A DNA stretch of 64,000 nt from Quercus robur (Eukaryota; Streptophyta; Magnoliopsida; Fagales; Fagaceae): positions 94,504,862 through 94,568,861 of the forward strand of contig NC_065535.1 of NCBI RefSeq assembly GCF_932294415.1, read 5' to 3'. Under the pieces are notes generated by a model. That model was not told the origin of the DNA. It saw only the letters and a program-made list of their open reading frames with translations, and ran no database searches. This document shows positions 52,851-64,000 of the stretch, piece after piece. The translations under genes were made by a program, and so were the position numbers. Position 1 is the stretch's first letter. Each line of letters starts with the position of its first letter.

Positions 52851-53124
52851 GTCAAGAAAATAATAATAATAATAAAGGCAACTTGAAGAAGTATGTGCAC
52901 ATGTATGGGCATTTTTGTCAATAAAAAAAAAATTATTCTTGTTCAGTTTTCTCTTCATTTTGGAGAGAAAACATTTTGATAGGTCAGAGGAGAAAATACC
53001 TGAGTCTCATCATTTATTTTCCTTCATTCTTACCCAACCAAACACACTCCAAAAAAGTTTTCTCTCCTATTTTCTCTCCAAAGTTTTCCATCCACCTTAT
53101 TTCACCTCCAAACAAACCCTAATT
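52850..53124. other. Junction between TM9SF pseudogene and copy B
   Basis: An (AAT)n run, then CT-rich text. Copy B homology starts at about 53124. No gene. Confidence 0.5.
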
Positions 53125-53559
53125 CTGATGTTTTGTTTGGATACAAAGGAGGGAAGAGAAGAGAAAGTAAATGAATAATAGAAAGGAACAGAGAAAGAAA
53201 AGAACAGAATTCTTTTGTTTGGTTTGCAATAAGGAAAGAAATGAAAAGAAAATTATGTTTTTTTTTTTTAATACTTTTATGTCCATATAAATGTGAAAGA
53301 TGTATAAAATTATGGACAAATATGTAATTTTATATCATATTATATTATTTATGTGGGTTCCAGTTTTTTAAAAACCATTCTCCTTTCAAATTTGCCCAAA
53401 TTGGGCGGATTGCAAATATGTGGGCTCGGGAATGGGTTTATGCCTTATTGTTATCTACCATGCTAACCAAACAGAGGAAAGGACAACATTTCCTATCATT
53501 TCTCTTTTCTTCCTTTCTCTTCCAGCGTTTCCAAACACACTGTAAAACTCAGCTGAATA

Positions 53560-53827
53560 CCAACATTCAGGTGACCTAGTTGGTAAAATACTGGGTCAAA
53601 AAGTCTCAGAATTTGGGTTCAAGTTTCAAATAATTAGTTATGTGTTTGTACTCCTTATATCCCATTTCCATCCCAAACAGTGGACCTAAAACATTAGTGA
53701 GTTTCTCACATAGACCGAGAGTATGGGGTCTTACCTAGGAGCAAATATGATGCTACTATGGTCTCACACAGGTAGGAAACTCACACTGGTTGCCTCCCTC
53801 TACCCTTTTTTTTCTAATAAAAAAAAA
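53560..53827 (+). mobile_element. tRNA-derived SINE (copy B)
   Basis: Same insertion as at 15516-15790, here with a perfect ACTCAGCTGAATA duplication (53547-53559 and 53828-53840). B-box GGGTTCAAGTT has drifted from consensus. Confidence 0.75.
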
Positions 53828-54682
53828 CTCAGCTGAATATGTGTGGTTGTGATGAGTTGTGGTGTGGTTGAGATGAGTGGCGGTGTATTTTAGGGTTAAA
53901 AATGTGGATAAAAAATATATTTAATTGAAATAGTGATGTAGTATTGAAGCTGATGTATAACTATAAAAAACAAAAATAGCTAAATTAAAAAAAAAATGGA
54001 GTTTCTCTAATTAGTTTAATTAAAAATTTGAAGAAACTAACATGAATGCTCCAAATTCTAACTAATTACTTCACTTAAACCTTTCTAAGTATATTCAATC
54101 GGCTGATATTTAAATTTAAAAATAAATTATACCAAAGGCACACCCACTACACAACACTTAGGCCACAGTTGGTATAATAAATGAAAATTACATTAAGAAT
54201 AGAAATCTATATTAGTGTAAATAAATTATACCTATTTATATGTTTGGCGGTAAAACTGAAATAATATTCTATATTGTATTTCACAAATTATATACTTTTA
54301 AATATTTTACTTAAACAATTATATTTAAACTTGTTGTGTGACTCAATTATCTTAAAATGAAATACCTTTGAAATTATTTGTGAGATTTTTTGTTGATATA
54401 TCATTTGTTAGTGTTTCTTTACAATAAAAGTGTGTTACTTTAGCTTTTGTTAGTGTTGCAAAATATAATGAGACGATCATTGTTTGATTAGAAGAATGTC
54501 TCTCTTTTTTCTTTTTCATTGTATAACATGATGTTGGATAAATAAAGTTTACTATGATTTTTACTAAAAATAAAAAAATTAAAATATAGTTATTGTCTAT
54601 TTTTCAAATCAACACACATCAATTTCTAAAATCTCATAAAAAAAAGAAGAAGCATTTTTGCATCTGGAGTGTATATATATAT

Positions 54683-55479
54683 TGTAAGGACCCGATTTGA
54701 GTCCCTAGTCCAAAAGATAGATAGACTTAGGCCCAAAAAGTCCAAAACAATGAATTTATAGAGAGTGGGTTGGAAAACTGGACTTTAATGAATCAGACAA
54801 CCACTAAAATGGATTCAGATGACAAGAGAATGAAGATAGACAAGTTTACAATGAAAAAAATCGTCCTCGGCACAGTCCAAGGAAATTAGTTCTTATATAT
54901 TTCTCTCAAGTTTGGTTACAAATGCAATTCCTGATTCCTACAGTCTTTTTCTCTTAATTTCTCGATCCCCTTCTCTCAATGCCTCTTTCCTCTTTTATAC
55001 TCTCTTCCCCCATCATCTTTTCTCTCCACGGGTAGGCCAGGTGGTTGGTGTTGATACTTGTCCCATCAGCACCTTCTTGAAGTCTTTGTGTAGAAGCTGT
55101 AAAGCTGAAAACCACTGTTCAGGTATCACTTCCACATTAATGCGGTCAGAGAGTTAGCTATAGAGTATTTAATGCGGTGGTAGCAGCTTTCCCTTGAGAT
55201 ATTCCATGTCCTTTTGGATATTTATCCACATTAGTGGAATCGTCCGGGACGTTGCTCCTAGTGTCAGACCATACCTTCTGACCTCGACCTTACTCAGCCG
55301 AGGAAGTATTCGTCCTCGGACCGTCTTCTTAGTTGATCATGATCAGACTTCAGCTATTCACTTACCAATATGGACTCTTATAAAGGTGTTTACCCATCTT
55401 CGAACTACTTAATGTCCTTAGATTGGGCCCCTGGCCCGATATACTTTACAGTTACGTACTCCCGGGCCTATCACCCCCA
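54683..55479 (+). mobile_element. Solo LTR 3 (797 bp), only in copy B
   Basis: Begins TGTAAGGACCCGATTTGAG and ends CACCCCCA. Flanked by TATAT on both sides, inside a TA-rich tract, so the duplication is weak evidence alone. Copy A has an uninterrupted TATATATTGATGAT-like site near 16925, which shows the insertion directly. Confidence 0.8.
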
Positions 55480-56040
55480 TATATATATATATATATATAT
55501 GATGATGATGATGATTTTTTTTAAGTTTTTATTACGTGAATAAATAAATTTGTGATTTAGAAAATATATTAATTTTAAAACTATTATGCACTTTAAAGTT
55601 TGTGACATTCAATAATAGCACGTCACATGTCAGTATGTGACACCATGGGTTATCAGCTTTGTAGTAGCAAAACCATGGTGATTGGCGGGAAGACAAATTA
55701 ACAGCTCTACAAATGGAAGTTGAAGAGAGAGTGACATGCAAGAAGTTGAAGACACGACATGAAATCACATCACATATACATGCACCTCTACCGCACGGTT
55801 AACGAAGAAGCCATTTTACCAGGTCTGTACTAATTATCATGCTCATCAATCATCATCATCGGACCATTCGCATGTCTGTCTCTTCACATTTCAAAACCTT
55901 AAATACCCCCCCAAGACCTCAAACTTTCCAATTAAGCACCTCTTCCAATTTCATGTATTTACACCACCAAGGTCTCTAAGTTGAGAGTTTTGTGCATTAG
56001 GTATGATCTTTTGTCTATTTATTAATTTAATGACACAAAG

Positions 56041-56226
56041 TTTCACAAATTTTTTTAGCTTTTAGAACTATTGAGGTGATTGATTGTAATTAATAACTAT
56101 AAAAGTTAGTAGTGTCAATCACAAGAAATTAAGTTTCACAAATTTTTTTAGCTTTTAGAACTATTGAGGTGTCTGATTGTAATTAGTAACTATAAAAGTT
56201 AGTAGTGTCAATCACATGAAATTAAG
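56041..56226. repeat. 93-bp tandem duplication in leader intron of gene B
   Basis: TTTCACAAATTTTTTTAGCT begins at 56041 and 56134. Copy A has one unit. Confidence 0.9.
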
Positions 56227-56633
56227 TGATGTTGCATTAGTCATAATTTGCCATTTCAACAAGATGTCAAAAAAGTTGTAAATATTTTTTTGCTTGTGGC
56301 ATTATATGGTGATTGAATCGGCTCTAAAGAAGTTGAAATGTGACATAGGGATACATTTTATTCAGTAATATATTCAAAGCTCAATTTTCAACTTCTTTTG
56401 TTTATGGTTACTGCACTTGATTTTTTGTTGCTTATGAAAGCTCATGAAGTTTTTTTTTTTTTTTGCCTATCTGTAGTGCAGAATTCTAAAGCTCATTTTT
56501 TGTTGCTTGTGAAAGCTCGTAAACTTTTGCTTCTAGTTCAGTAAATTAAGCTCTTTTTTCTTTCTTCCTTTTTTTGGGTATGTGGGTGGGGCCTAACTAA
56601 TATTTGTATGTGAAGCATCTTTGTGGATAGAAC

Positions 56634-59600
56634 ATGAAACGCAGGCGTATGGTTAGAAAGAACGGTACCAAGTCAAAAAGGCCCTCTGTTGTTGCCGAGA
56701 ACAAAGAAGCATTTGAGAAATTTGATGATGAAAATCCTGAAGATAATGATGAATTTGATAAGGATTGTGATGGCAGAGGCGATGAAGAATTTGACACTGA
56801 AATGGATGGTGGTGCATTTTCATCTAATTATTCAACTGGGAGCCACAGCAATTGGTCATGTAGCTCTGAAGATATGAGTTCTGAATATAGTAGTTATGAG
56901 TCATCGGATGAGTCAATGGAGAGGGCAGTGCAGAAATTGGTTAATTGGCCTAGTAAAGGGAAGCTAAAGAGGGTGAAATTGTCAAGGAAAAGTGATTACT
57001 CGCAGCCTAAGTCTTCAAGGGGCATGGTATCTTCAAGTGGATACAAAAAAGAGAGAAAGTCGATCCATGAGGATCCTCGATATAATGAGCAAGAATTATG
57101 TGCTGCCTTAATGGTATGTTGGAAATTTTTGTAATGCGTTTCTGTTTAAAAATTTTATTAGGTAGTATATTTGATTAGTAGTTTGATTGAAAGATTTGTT
57201 GCTTTTCATGTAAATAATTTTAGAAAAAGAAAATTTTTTCTTGAAAAGATAGAAATTTTTTGTAGAATGATAACCTAACAAAGCCTATGGTTGCTATTTC
57301 TAAATTTTTATTTTTTTGATATGCTTAGTTAGACTTTGTTCTTGTTGTTTCCAATTGTTTAATTCTAGGTGATTATCAAGGTTATGAAAATGGACGAGGC
57401 TAAACCTTTCAATGTTCCAGCGGATCCGGCTGCTTTGGGAACATCTGTAAGTGACACGTTTTGTAAGTATATTTTTTGGCATGCATAGATGGTGCTAAGG
57501 AACAATGCTTCAGTCTGCCCTTAAGTAAGGAGGAAATTCCAGGATAGACAATTAAATTATTCATCTCTTTGTATTGTAAGATATAGAGGTTAATTAGGCC
57601 TTACACCTGAATATGCATCTATCTTTGAACTCTGGTGCCAAAGATATAATGTAGCCAAGAAAATAGGAGCTCTTGTTGATTTTTAATCACTCATCACTAG
57701 CTATTCATCTTTGATGAATTTGAAGTGGATTATTTCTTCTAAAGTTTGATTCAATAACATATGAGGGCAATGCATTTGTTTGTTTATTCCCTTCTTAAAG
57801 ATCTACAAGTTCTGTGTGTAGCTTGTTATCCCATCTCCCTTTGTCAGCCTTTTGTAACTGTCATGTATTAAAAAGAAAGAGTCTTTTTGTAACTATCATG
57901 TAATTGGAAGAAAAGAGTATATTCTTAACTAAATCTCATGGTTTTTAAAATTTCATTATGCTGCCTGAAGTCATAAAGTATCGTATACTAACTTAGAAAT
58001 TATTTTATCAAGTACCATATGTTTTCATGTCCTAATCCTTATTTCCTATTCTTCTTTTTTTGGTTTGGTGGTTGGAACCAGGATTACGTCAATGTCATAG
58101 ATACACCAATGGATTTTGGAACAATATACAGCAATCTTCAAAATGGTATGAAGTATTTGAATTCTGAGGATGTATATAAGGACGTACAACTCATTTGGAG
58201 ACATTGGTGCAAGAATAATTACAAGGGTGATTATGTTTTGGAACTTATGACAAGTGTGAAGAAGATTTTCATGACGCACTGGATAGCAGCTAATTTGTAC
58301 TGTGAACCAACTCAAAAGACCAATGGTAAGAGTTTCATGTTTATGCTATTTCTCATTTATGTACACTTTTCACTTGACTTTACCAGTTTTTGCTAGTTCT
58401 CATTAATGCATTTGATTCTTTTGACTATACTAATTTTTAGAAGTTCACATCTTAGTTGATTTCTTTGTAAAAAATTATAATCTTAAGTGTTGTGTGTGTG
58501 TGATTGTTGATACATAAAGGATCACCTTGAATTTTGAAACATGTATATGAATCATGAGCATTCCATTATTTAGATATCTATTTTGTATCTGTCAATGGTA
58601 TTGGGTTCCATTCTTTGGTAGGACATTCACTACCTCCTATGCGGTATGACACAAGGCGCAAAAAATATGTGGCTAAGTATCCGGAGGGCCACATGATTGG
58701 CGAACCCAACCAGTCCCAGCCCCAATTGATCAAAAACGAACCATGTCTCTCACAGAAGCTGCAACAAAGCATTAGCCAACCACAGGCTGGCAGTGATATT
58801 GGTAGCATAGGTATGCGATGCACTTAATTCTTCATATCAGGGATGATTGTTTCTTTAAGCTTTCAATCTATGTAATATGTTATTAATTATATATAGATTA
58901 ATGCTTTATCTCTTCAAAATTGATATTACAACTCCTATGTCAGTATCAATCTGCATATTCGTTATACTTTTGCTGACACAGGCCCTCAATTTGGGCCATG
59001 GTAACCATTATCGTAACCACATACTCATCTATCTTGTTTTTGTCAGCTGCTTTATGAAAGAAACTGTTTTGACTGTGACATTGTGATATTCTTATTGACA
59101 TTATATACGTATTTCAGTTGTAACTGTTACTGATTGGTCTTTTTTTCACTCTTGAAGCAAACTCACCACCTCATGCAGGCTATACAAATGATAGTGCAGG
59201 TGAGTTACATGTCAAATATAAATCCTCTTCAATGCCAGTTGAATATAAATTATATATAACTTTTCAGTCATACATTTGGATTATGTGTTCGTCTCCAATT
59301 TCAATATCAAGATATCTATTTTGAAATTTTTATTGATTGGCTTTTTATCCTTTGTAGGACAATCTCACTTACCACCTCATAGGGATCATGGCTTAAGGAG
59401 AAAAAATTACATGCTGAATCGTCCAGTGGTTCCAATGATCAACAAACACAGCCAGCCTAAGCCACAGCAGCCCATACTAAGTTTCAACCAGTCATATCAT
59501 TTACAGCAGCCGCAGCAGATGACTAGCCAAGCCCAGCCCTCCCATCCTCAGGCTGGCACTGCAGGTATGCCAGATGATAAATCCTTTAACTTGCTATCTG

Positions 59601-62526
59601 TTTAGTATTTAACATACTAATATTTATGTTGTATAAACTTATTCATTATAGTTTCTTATTTTAGTACTATTTTATCTTTATCTTCTTATTTATCTGTCCA
59701 AGGAACAAGTTGATCTATGAAGCATCTAATTAAAATTTTCCAAACAGCATTATAGGTATCTTGTTTTCATTTCCACTTGGTTATGTTACTTATAATGTCT
59801 GCTAGTTTATACAACCAGGATTTAAGACAGACTTGAATATATGTAAACAATGAGGACCTGGTTCTCATTATATAGGAGTTTATTTTGTAGCTAAAATTGA
59901 TATTTCCCTACTATTTTATGTAGGACAATCACCTACAAACTCTGTCATGGGGTGCAGTAATTATAAGTCAAGTTGTCCATCAGGTCCTGTGATCAACAAT
60001 CCTGGTCCACAGCAGCAGATTCAGGAGGTCCCAGAATGCCACAACAACCAACCATGCAAGTCAGTGTGCAAGCCTAGGAAAAAAAGGTGTCGAGGCCCTT
60101 CAAGATGCCGCTTCTTGTGGGACTTGTTTGATGGTGAGCGAATAGATGTTTCTATCAACAGATTTGGGCAGCCCATTGGCCGTGAGGCTGCCAAGCTCAG
60201 CAGTTTCATGGGTACCATAGCACGGAATGGCTACATTGCACCCCTTACTTATGTCAGCTGGAGGGCTGTACCGGATGCAGCCAAAGAGGATATGTGGCAG
60301 ATCGTCCAGGTACTACCAAAAAGTTTTTTCTTTTTTAACTGAAACTTACATACAATTCCTTAGGTTTTCAGAAGGAAATGTACCTATGTTTCACCAATAA
60401 GCATTAGTCCAAAACCATCTCAAAAAGAGTATCCAACTTATAAGATAGCTCAGGCATATAAAAGTTCATTTTGCTGTGTTATGTAATTGAATGCTTTCCT
60501 TTTGTGCTACAGTCAAGGTTCAACATTGATCCGAAGGGGAAAAGTTGGGTCTTGAAGTCTCTTGCAACAAAATGGAGGTGCTTTAAGTCCAAAGTAAAGG
60601 CTAAACATGAGCAACTAAGGCACCGTGATAGGAGGGTCCTTCCGCATCAATGGCCGATCCTCATATCCCACTGGAACTCTGAAAGGGAAAAGGTATATTC
60701 TACATGCTGGCCAAAGTTTTTTTTTTTTTTTTGGTGGTCTAAATGCTTGGCCCAAGACTGACATTCACATTTTGAGACATGAGTTAAACATTCAATTAAT
60801 CTTTTACTCTACTTTCCAGATGAAATTGGAAATGTGATAATTTATAGATCAAACTTTGTAGGTGCGAACTGCTATAAATAAGGCTTGCCGCGCAAAGATG
60901 AAGGAAATGCATACTTTAGGGAGTAAGAGCTATGCGAGGTTACGTAAGGAGGAGGTAACTTATATTTTTGTAAATTTTTATTGGTGCTGTGTGGTCCGTA
61001 TTTTTTTACATTCATCCATAATGTGCTATAACTTGTTCTCTATATGAGGGCAGAGGAAGAAGAGGCCAAATGGGGAGGAGCCAACTAGGGATGAGGTTTA
61101 TATATTAACCCACACACATAAAGATGGGAAACCTGTTAATGAGGAAGCAGCAGCCAAAATTGTATGTTTTATTTACTTTTTAAAGTAACTTGTATTTTAC
61201 CAATCTAAGTTTTGGCACGAGTTTGACTTTTCTATCTCTGAGTGTTATTCTGCCTGCTTGTGCTTCATTATGTTATGCATTTTGTTAAAATTGCTGTGTG
61301 TTAAGAGGTCTCATCACTCTCCAAGCAACAAGAAATAGGATGAGAGAGAACATATCAGGCTTAACAATAGCAGGCAAAGTGAACATTTTATAAATCAAGT
61401 TAGTCAAAAGGCACAATATCCAAATCACTGGTGATTCAAGTGTAATGGAAAAATTACACAAAACCCCTTAGTGGTTTTCATAAAACATGGAACTCCTGAA
61501 GTTTTGAGTGTAACACTTAGCCTCATGTGGTATTGTTTATTGAGTAAACCGTTAATTGAATGACACATGGGGGTTTTGTATATTTTCCCAAGTGTAATTT
61601 TCAAGGTAATTTATAATCTGAATTCTTATATCTTCTCCATGCTAGTCAAAGCTCCGTGAACTAGCATCTCAGCAACCAAAGACCTCAAATGACCGTGATG
61701 ATATCTTCTTTAAAGTCATGGGACAAGAAAAACCTGGATACGTGCGCACATATGGCTTGGTAGCAAACCCCTCTGATGTATTGGGCTCAACATCTAGCAT
61801 TACAGAGGCCAAGATGATAGCTACTGCAGAGATGAGTAAGATGGTGGAGAAAATGGAGGCCATGGAGCAAAGATACACTTGCATGGAAGCACAGATAACT
61901 AAGATGACATCATACATGGAAAGATTCCTCAAGAAGCAAGTAAGATGACATACTTTGGATGTTAAGACTCTGATTTTGAATATTAGTGAATGCATTTGTG
62001 TTAGTAAATGAGATTTATTGTACAAGTTCATTAAATATGACTTTAAGAACTTGAAGAACGAATCAATCTGTAGTCTGTACATTCTGAAAATGTGTTCTAG
62101 ACTTCTAGTTCAATTTTGTGACACTGTGAGGAATGAATCAATCTATACATTCTGAAATGTGGCCTCTCATGCCTGTAAATCTGTACCGATTTGCTGATTG
62201 TTGACTTAATGATGGGTAGTGTATAGGGACATTATTTTTTTTTAAAGCTTCATACTTGTTTCTTGCATTTTTGCTCAAGTATTCTTAGTGGTTTGATGTA
62301 TCAATTTCATGAAAGATGGTTAACTGTCTAACATTGTTTATGTTTTGAAGCAATTAAAGATGTAACTTGGTCGTCTACTAACCTGTTTCATTATACATTA
62401 GCTTTGCTAGTTATTCACTTGTGCGGTTATGCCACTAACCAAAATCTTTACTGTACAGATCCTAATTCAGTTTCTTTTACATTCTCATTCTGTTTGCAGG
62501 ATGAACAGAATGGCAGTGATGGTTGA
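56634..62526 (+). CDS. Bromodomain and En/Spm-type transposase-domain fusion protein, copy B
   Basis: Paralogue of the gene at 18037-23721, with the same 12 exons: 56634-57113, 57369-57446, 58082-58325, 58622-58810, 59158-59199, 59358-59564, 59924-60309, 60513-60692, 60862-60954, 61054-61161, 61646-61939, 62500-62526 (775 aa). All junctions are GT-AG and all frames stay open. Net length changes are multiples of three (five residues, ASQPQ, lost in exon 4; one Asn gained in exon 7). In the bromodomain the conserved Tyr before the acetyl-lysine-binding Asn is Asn here (CKNNYKGD against CKYNYKGD in copy A). In exon 2, LGTS matches the usual plant form better than LETS in copy A. The Transposase_24 region and coiled coil are preserved. 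It may still bind DNA while reading acetyl marks differently; that is inference. Confidence 0.85.
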
Positions 62527-63244
62527 AACAAATGGAGCCATTTAGCAAGAACTGTCTTATTGAATCGATTGGAACTTACTGGATTTTGTTGATAATAATG
62601 CTTGAGTTGTAAACAAGTTTCATTAATATGGTTTTCTTTTAAGATTATGATCATAATGTAATGAATAAGGTCCATATATAAACTTCATAACTGTCAATGC
62701 TGCACAGATAATTCATTCGAATTTTTATATATAGTAGCCTTTAATTTTATTCAAGTCTCCTTTGAAAGGATATCTTTTCTCAGATATTTACGATTGTCAT
62801 GACAGTATTTAATTTTTTTTTTTCGTTTTACCTTCTTCTTCTTCTTCTTTTCTTTTTTCTTTTTTTTTATATAGCAAAATATTTTTAATCAGACAACTAT
62901 TTTTAGCAATTCCAACCCTTGTTGAAAAATATTTAAGCAACATCATGTCTAAATAGTTTTACTAAAATATATGAAAATTTAAGAAGCACGATATTATTTG
63001 GGAAAAAATAAAAAATATAAAGGGGTGTACATTTTTTTAGTTTCTTTTTCCTATGTTTTTTCTTTTTTCTTAAGTTTTTTATGCTTACTAAGACACGACC
63101 ACTCTCCAATTTCAACACAAAATTCTATTCCTAATGTTATTAGCAACATTAGTTCTTCAAATAATCTAAGAAGAAACATTATCTTAGGTATTCTTCAACA
63201 GCCTTTCCCCAACTTTGTGATTAGTTATTGGTTTTTGGGCTTGA

Positions 63245-63836
63245 TGCATCTTAGTTCATGTGTATGGGGTTTATTAATTATGCGTGCAGGCCAAATATTG
63301 ATTTTTTTTAGTATGGAATAAGTTTATATCCCTTTGTGAGTTAGGGTTTAATGTAAATGTCATAAACATAGGGTTTTTTTTTTTTTTTTCCTCTTTTTTT
63401 TTTGATAATTGGATAGGAGCCGAGGTTTAAACCCCAGATGTTTCCATTTGAAACACTAGAAAGTGTCAATTAGTTGAGTTATAAAACTCAACTAATTGAC
63501 ACTTAGTTCATGTGTATGAAGTTTATTAATTATGCGTGCAGGCCAAATATTAATTTTTTAGTATGGAATAAGTTTATATCCCTTTATGAGTTAGGGTTTA
63601 ATGTAAATGTCATAAACATAGGGTTTTTTTTTTTTTTTTCTCTTCTTTTTTGATAATTGGATAGTTATAAGAGGAGCGGAGGTTTAAACGCCAAATGTTT
63701 ACATTTGAAACACTAGAAAGTGTCAATTAGTTGAGTTATAAAACTCAACTAATTGACACTTAGTTCATGTGTATGGAGTTTATTAATTATGTGTGCGGGC
63801 CAAATATTAATTTTTTAGTATGGAATGAGTTTATAT
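63245..63836. repeat. Tandem 250-bp units with hairpins (copy B, about three units)
   Basis: TTAGTTCATGTGTATG starts units at about 63251, 63504 and 63762. Each full unit ends in an exact 19-base inverted repeat, AGTGTCAATTAGTTGAGTT, around four bases (63466-63507 and 63719-63760). In reverse, CTCAACTAATTGACA and GGGGTTTAAACCTC could be A- and B-boxes of a SINE. Confidence 0.65.
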
Positions 63837-63837
63837 A

Positions 63838-64000
63838 TTTTTAGAGAATTGACAAAATCAAGCTAAAATATTCCAAAAGAGGTTAAGAAGGATTGAGAAT
63901 GAAAATGCCATTCTACTTGATAAATGGGTTGAAACAAATCTTTTGGTGGATGAAACAAATCTTTTGGTGGATAGATATAAAGAGGAAAACATGTCAAACA
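63838..64000. repeat. Repeat of 40769-40912
   Basis: AGAGAATTGACAAAATCAAG and the following 130 bases match 40769-40912 closely, with a 20-base duplication (GAAACAAATCTTTTGGTGGA) added. Runs off the window. Confidence 0.8.

Larger units (their letters stand above)
53124..63700. repeat. Segmental duplication, copy B
   Basis: Collinear with about 15110-24910. Differences: no MITE at 54605, an added solo LTR at 54683-55479, a 93-base tandem duplication in the leader intron, an intron about 300 bases longer at 61180-61510, and three instead of two hairpin units at the end. After about 63836 the text matches 40769 instead. Confidence 0.9.

Overview
The window is nuclear DNA of a flowering plant, most likely a woody eudicot; Fagales is my guess from the repeat style and is unproven. 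The signs are AT-rich intergenic DNA, GT-AG introns, TATA-type promoters, wall-associated kinase and SEC6 fragments, a defensin-like peptide gene, and dense nested plant transposons. There are few host genes: two intact paralogues of a multi-exon gene, one small secreted cysteine-rich peptide gene, and several gene relics. Layout: 1-3.9 kb holds a broken wall-associated receptor kinase (minus strand) whose 3' part is duplicated head-to-head. The spacer and both arms carry relics of exon 2 of the bromodomain gene found further right. 4-15 kb is intergenic: short tandem repeats, a second WAK N-terminal scrap (7.8 kb), three exons of a SEC6 exocyst-subunit fragment split by a hAT-type MITE with a perfect 8-bp target duplication, two large TAA-flanked Harbinger-like elements, a foldback element and LINE-tail scraps. 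About 15.1-24.9 kb and 53.1-63.7 kb are two direct copies of one segment of roughly 10 kb. Each carries an intact 12-exon gene (779 and 775 aa) that joins a bromodomain to a plant En/Spm-type transposase domain (Transposase_24-like), probably a domesticated transposase fusion. A MITE present only in copy A and a solo LTR present only in copy B were inserted, or lost, after the duplication. 26.15-26.93 kb is a two-exon defensin-like secreted peptide gene. Ten bases after its stop begins a complete 10.1-kb Ty3 retrotransposon (26940-37071): 580-bp LTRs, AATAT target duplication, and an intact gag-pol ORF with two RNase H domains (Tat-lineage trait). On the opposite strand, between pol and the 3' LTR, lies a second gene that I can splice into four coding exons (659 aa, Transposase_28-like, with its own TATA box and leader intron). 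CTGACGG motifs recur through the LTRs and the internal non-coding DNA. 37-53 kb is repeat-rich: a MITE, a G20 tract, two oppositely oriented solo LTRs of one family with perfect TSDs (GGTTA, GAGCA), an orphan CACTA terminus, a 345-bp satellite array of about 6.7 units, and a frameshifted, 5'-truncated TM9SF pseudogene. The working content is therefore two chromatin-reader/transposase fusion paralogues, one secreted cysteine-rich peptide whose 3' end is now supplied by a retrotransposon, and one apparently autonomous Ty3 element carrying an extra antisense gene.
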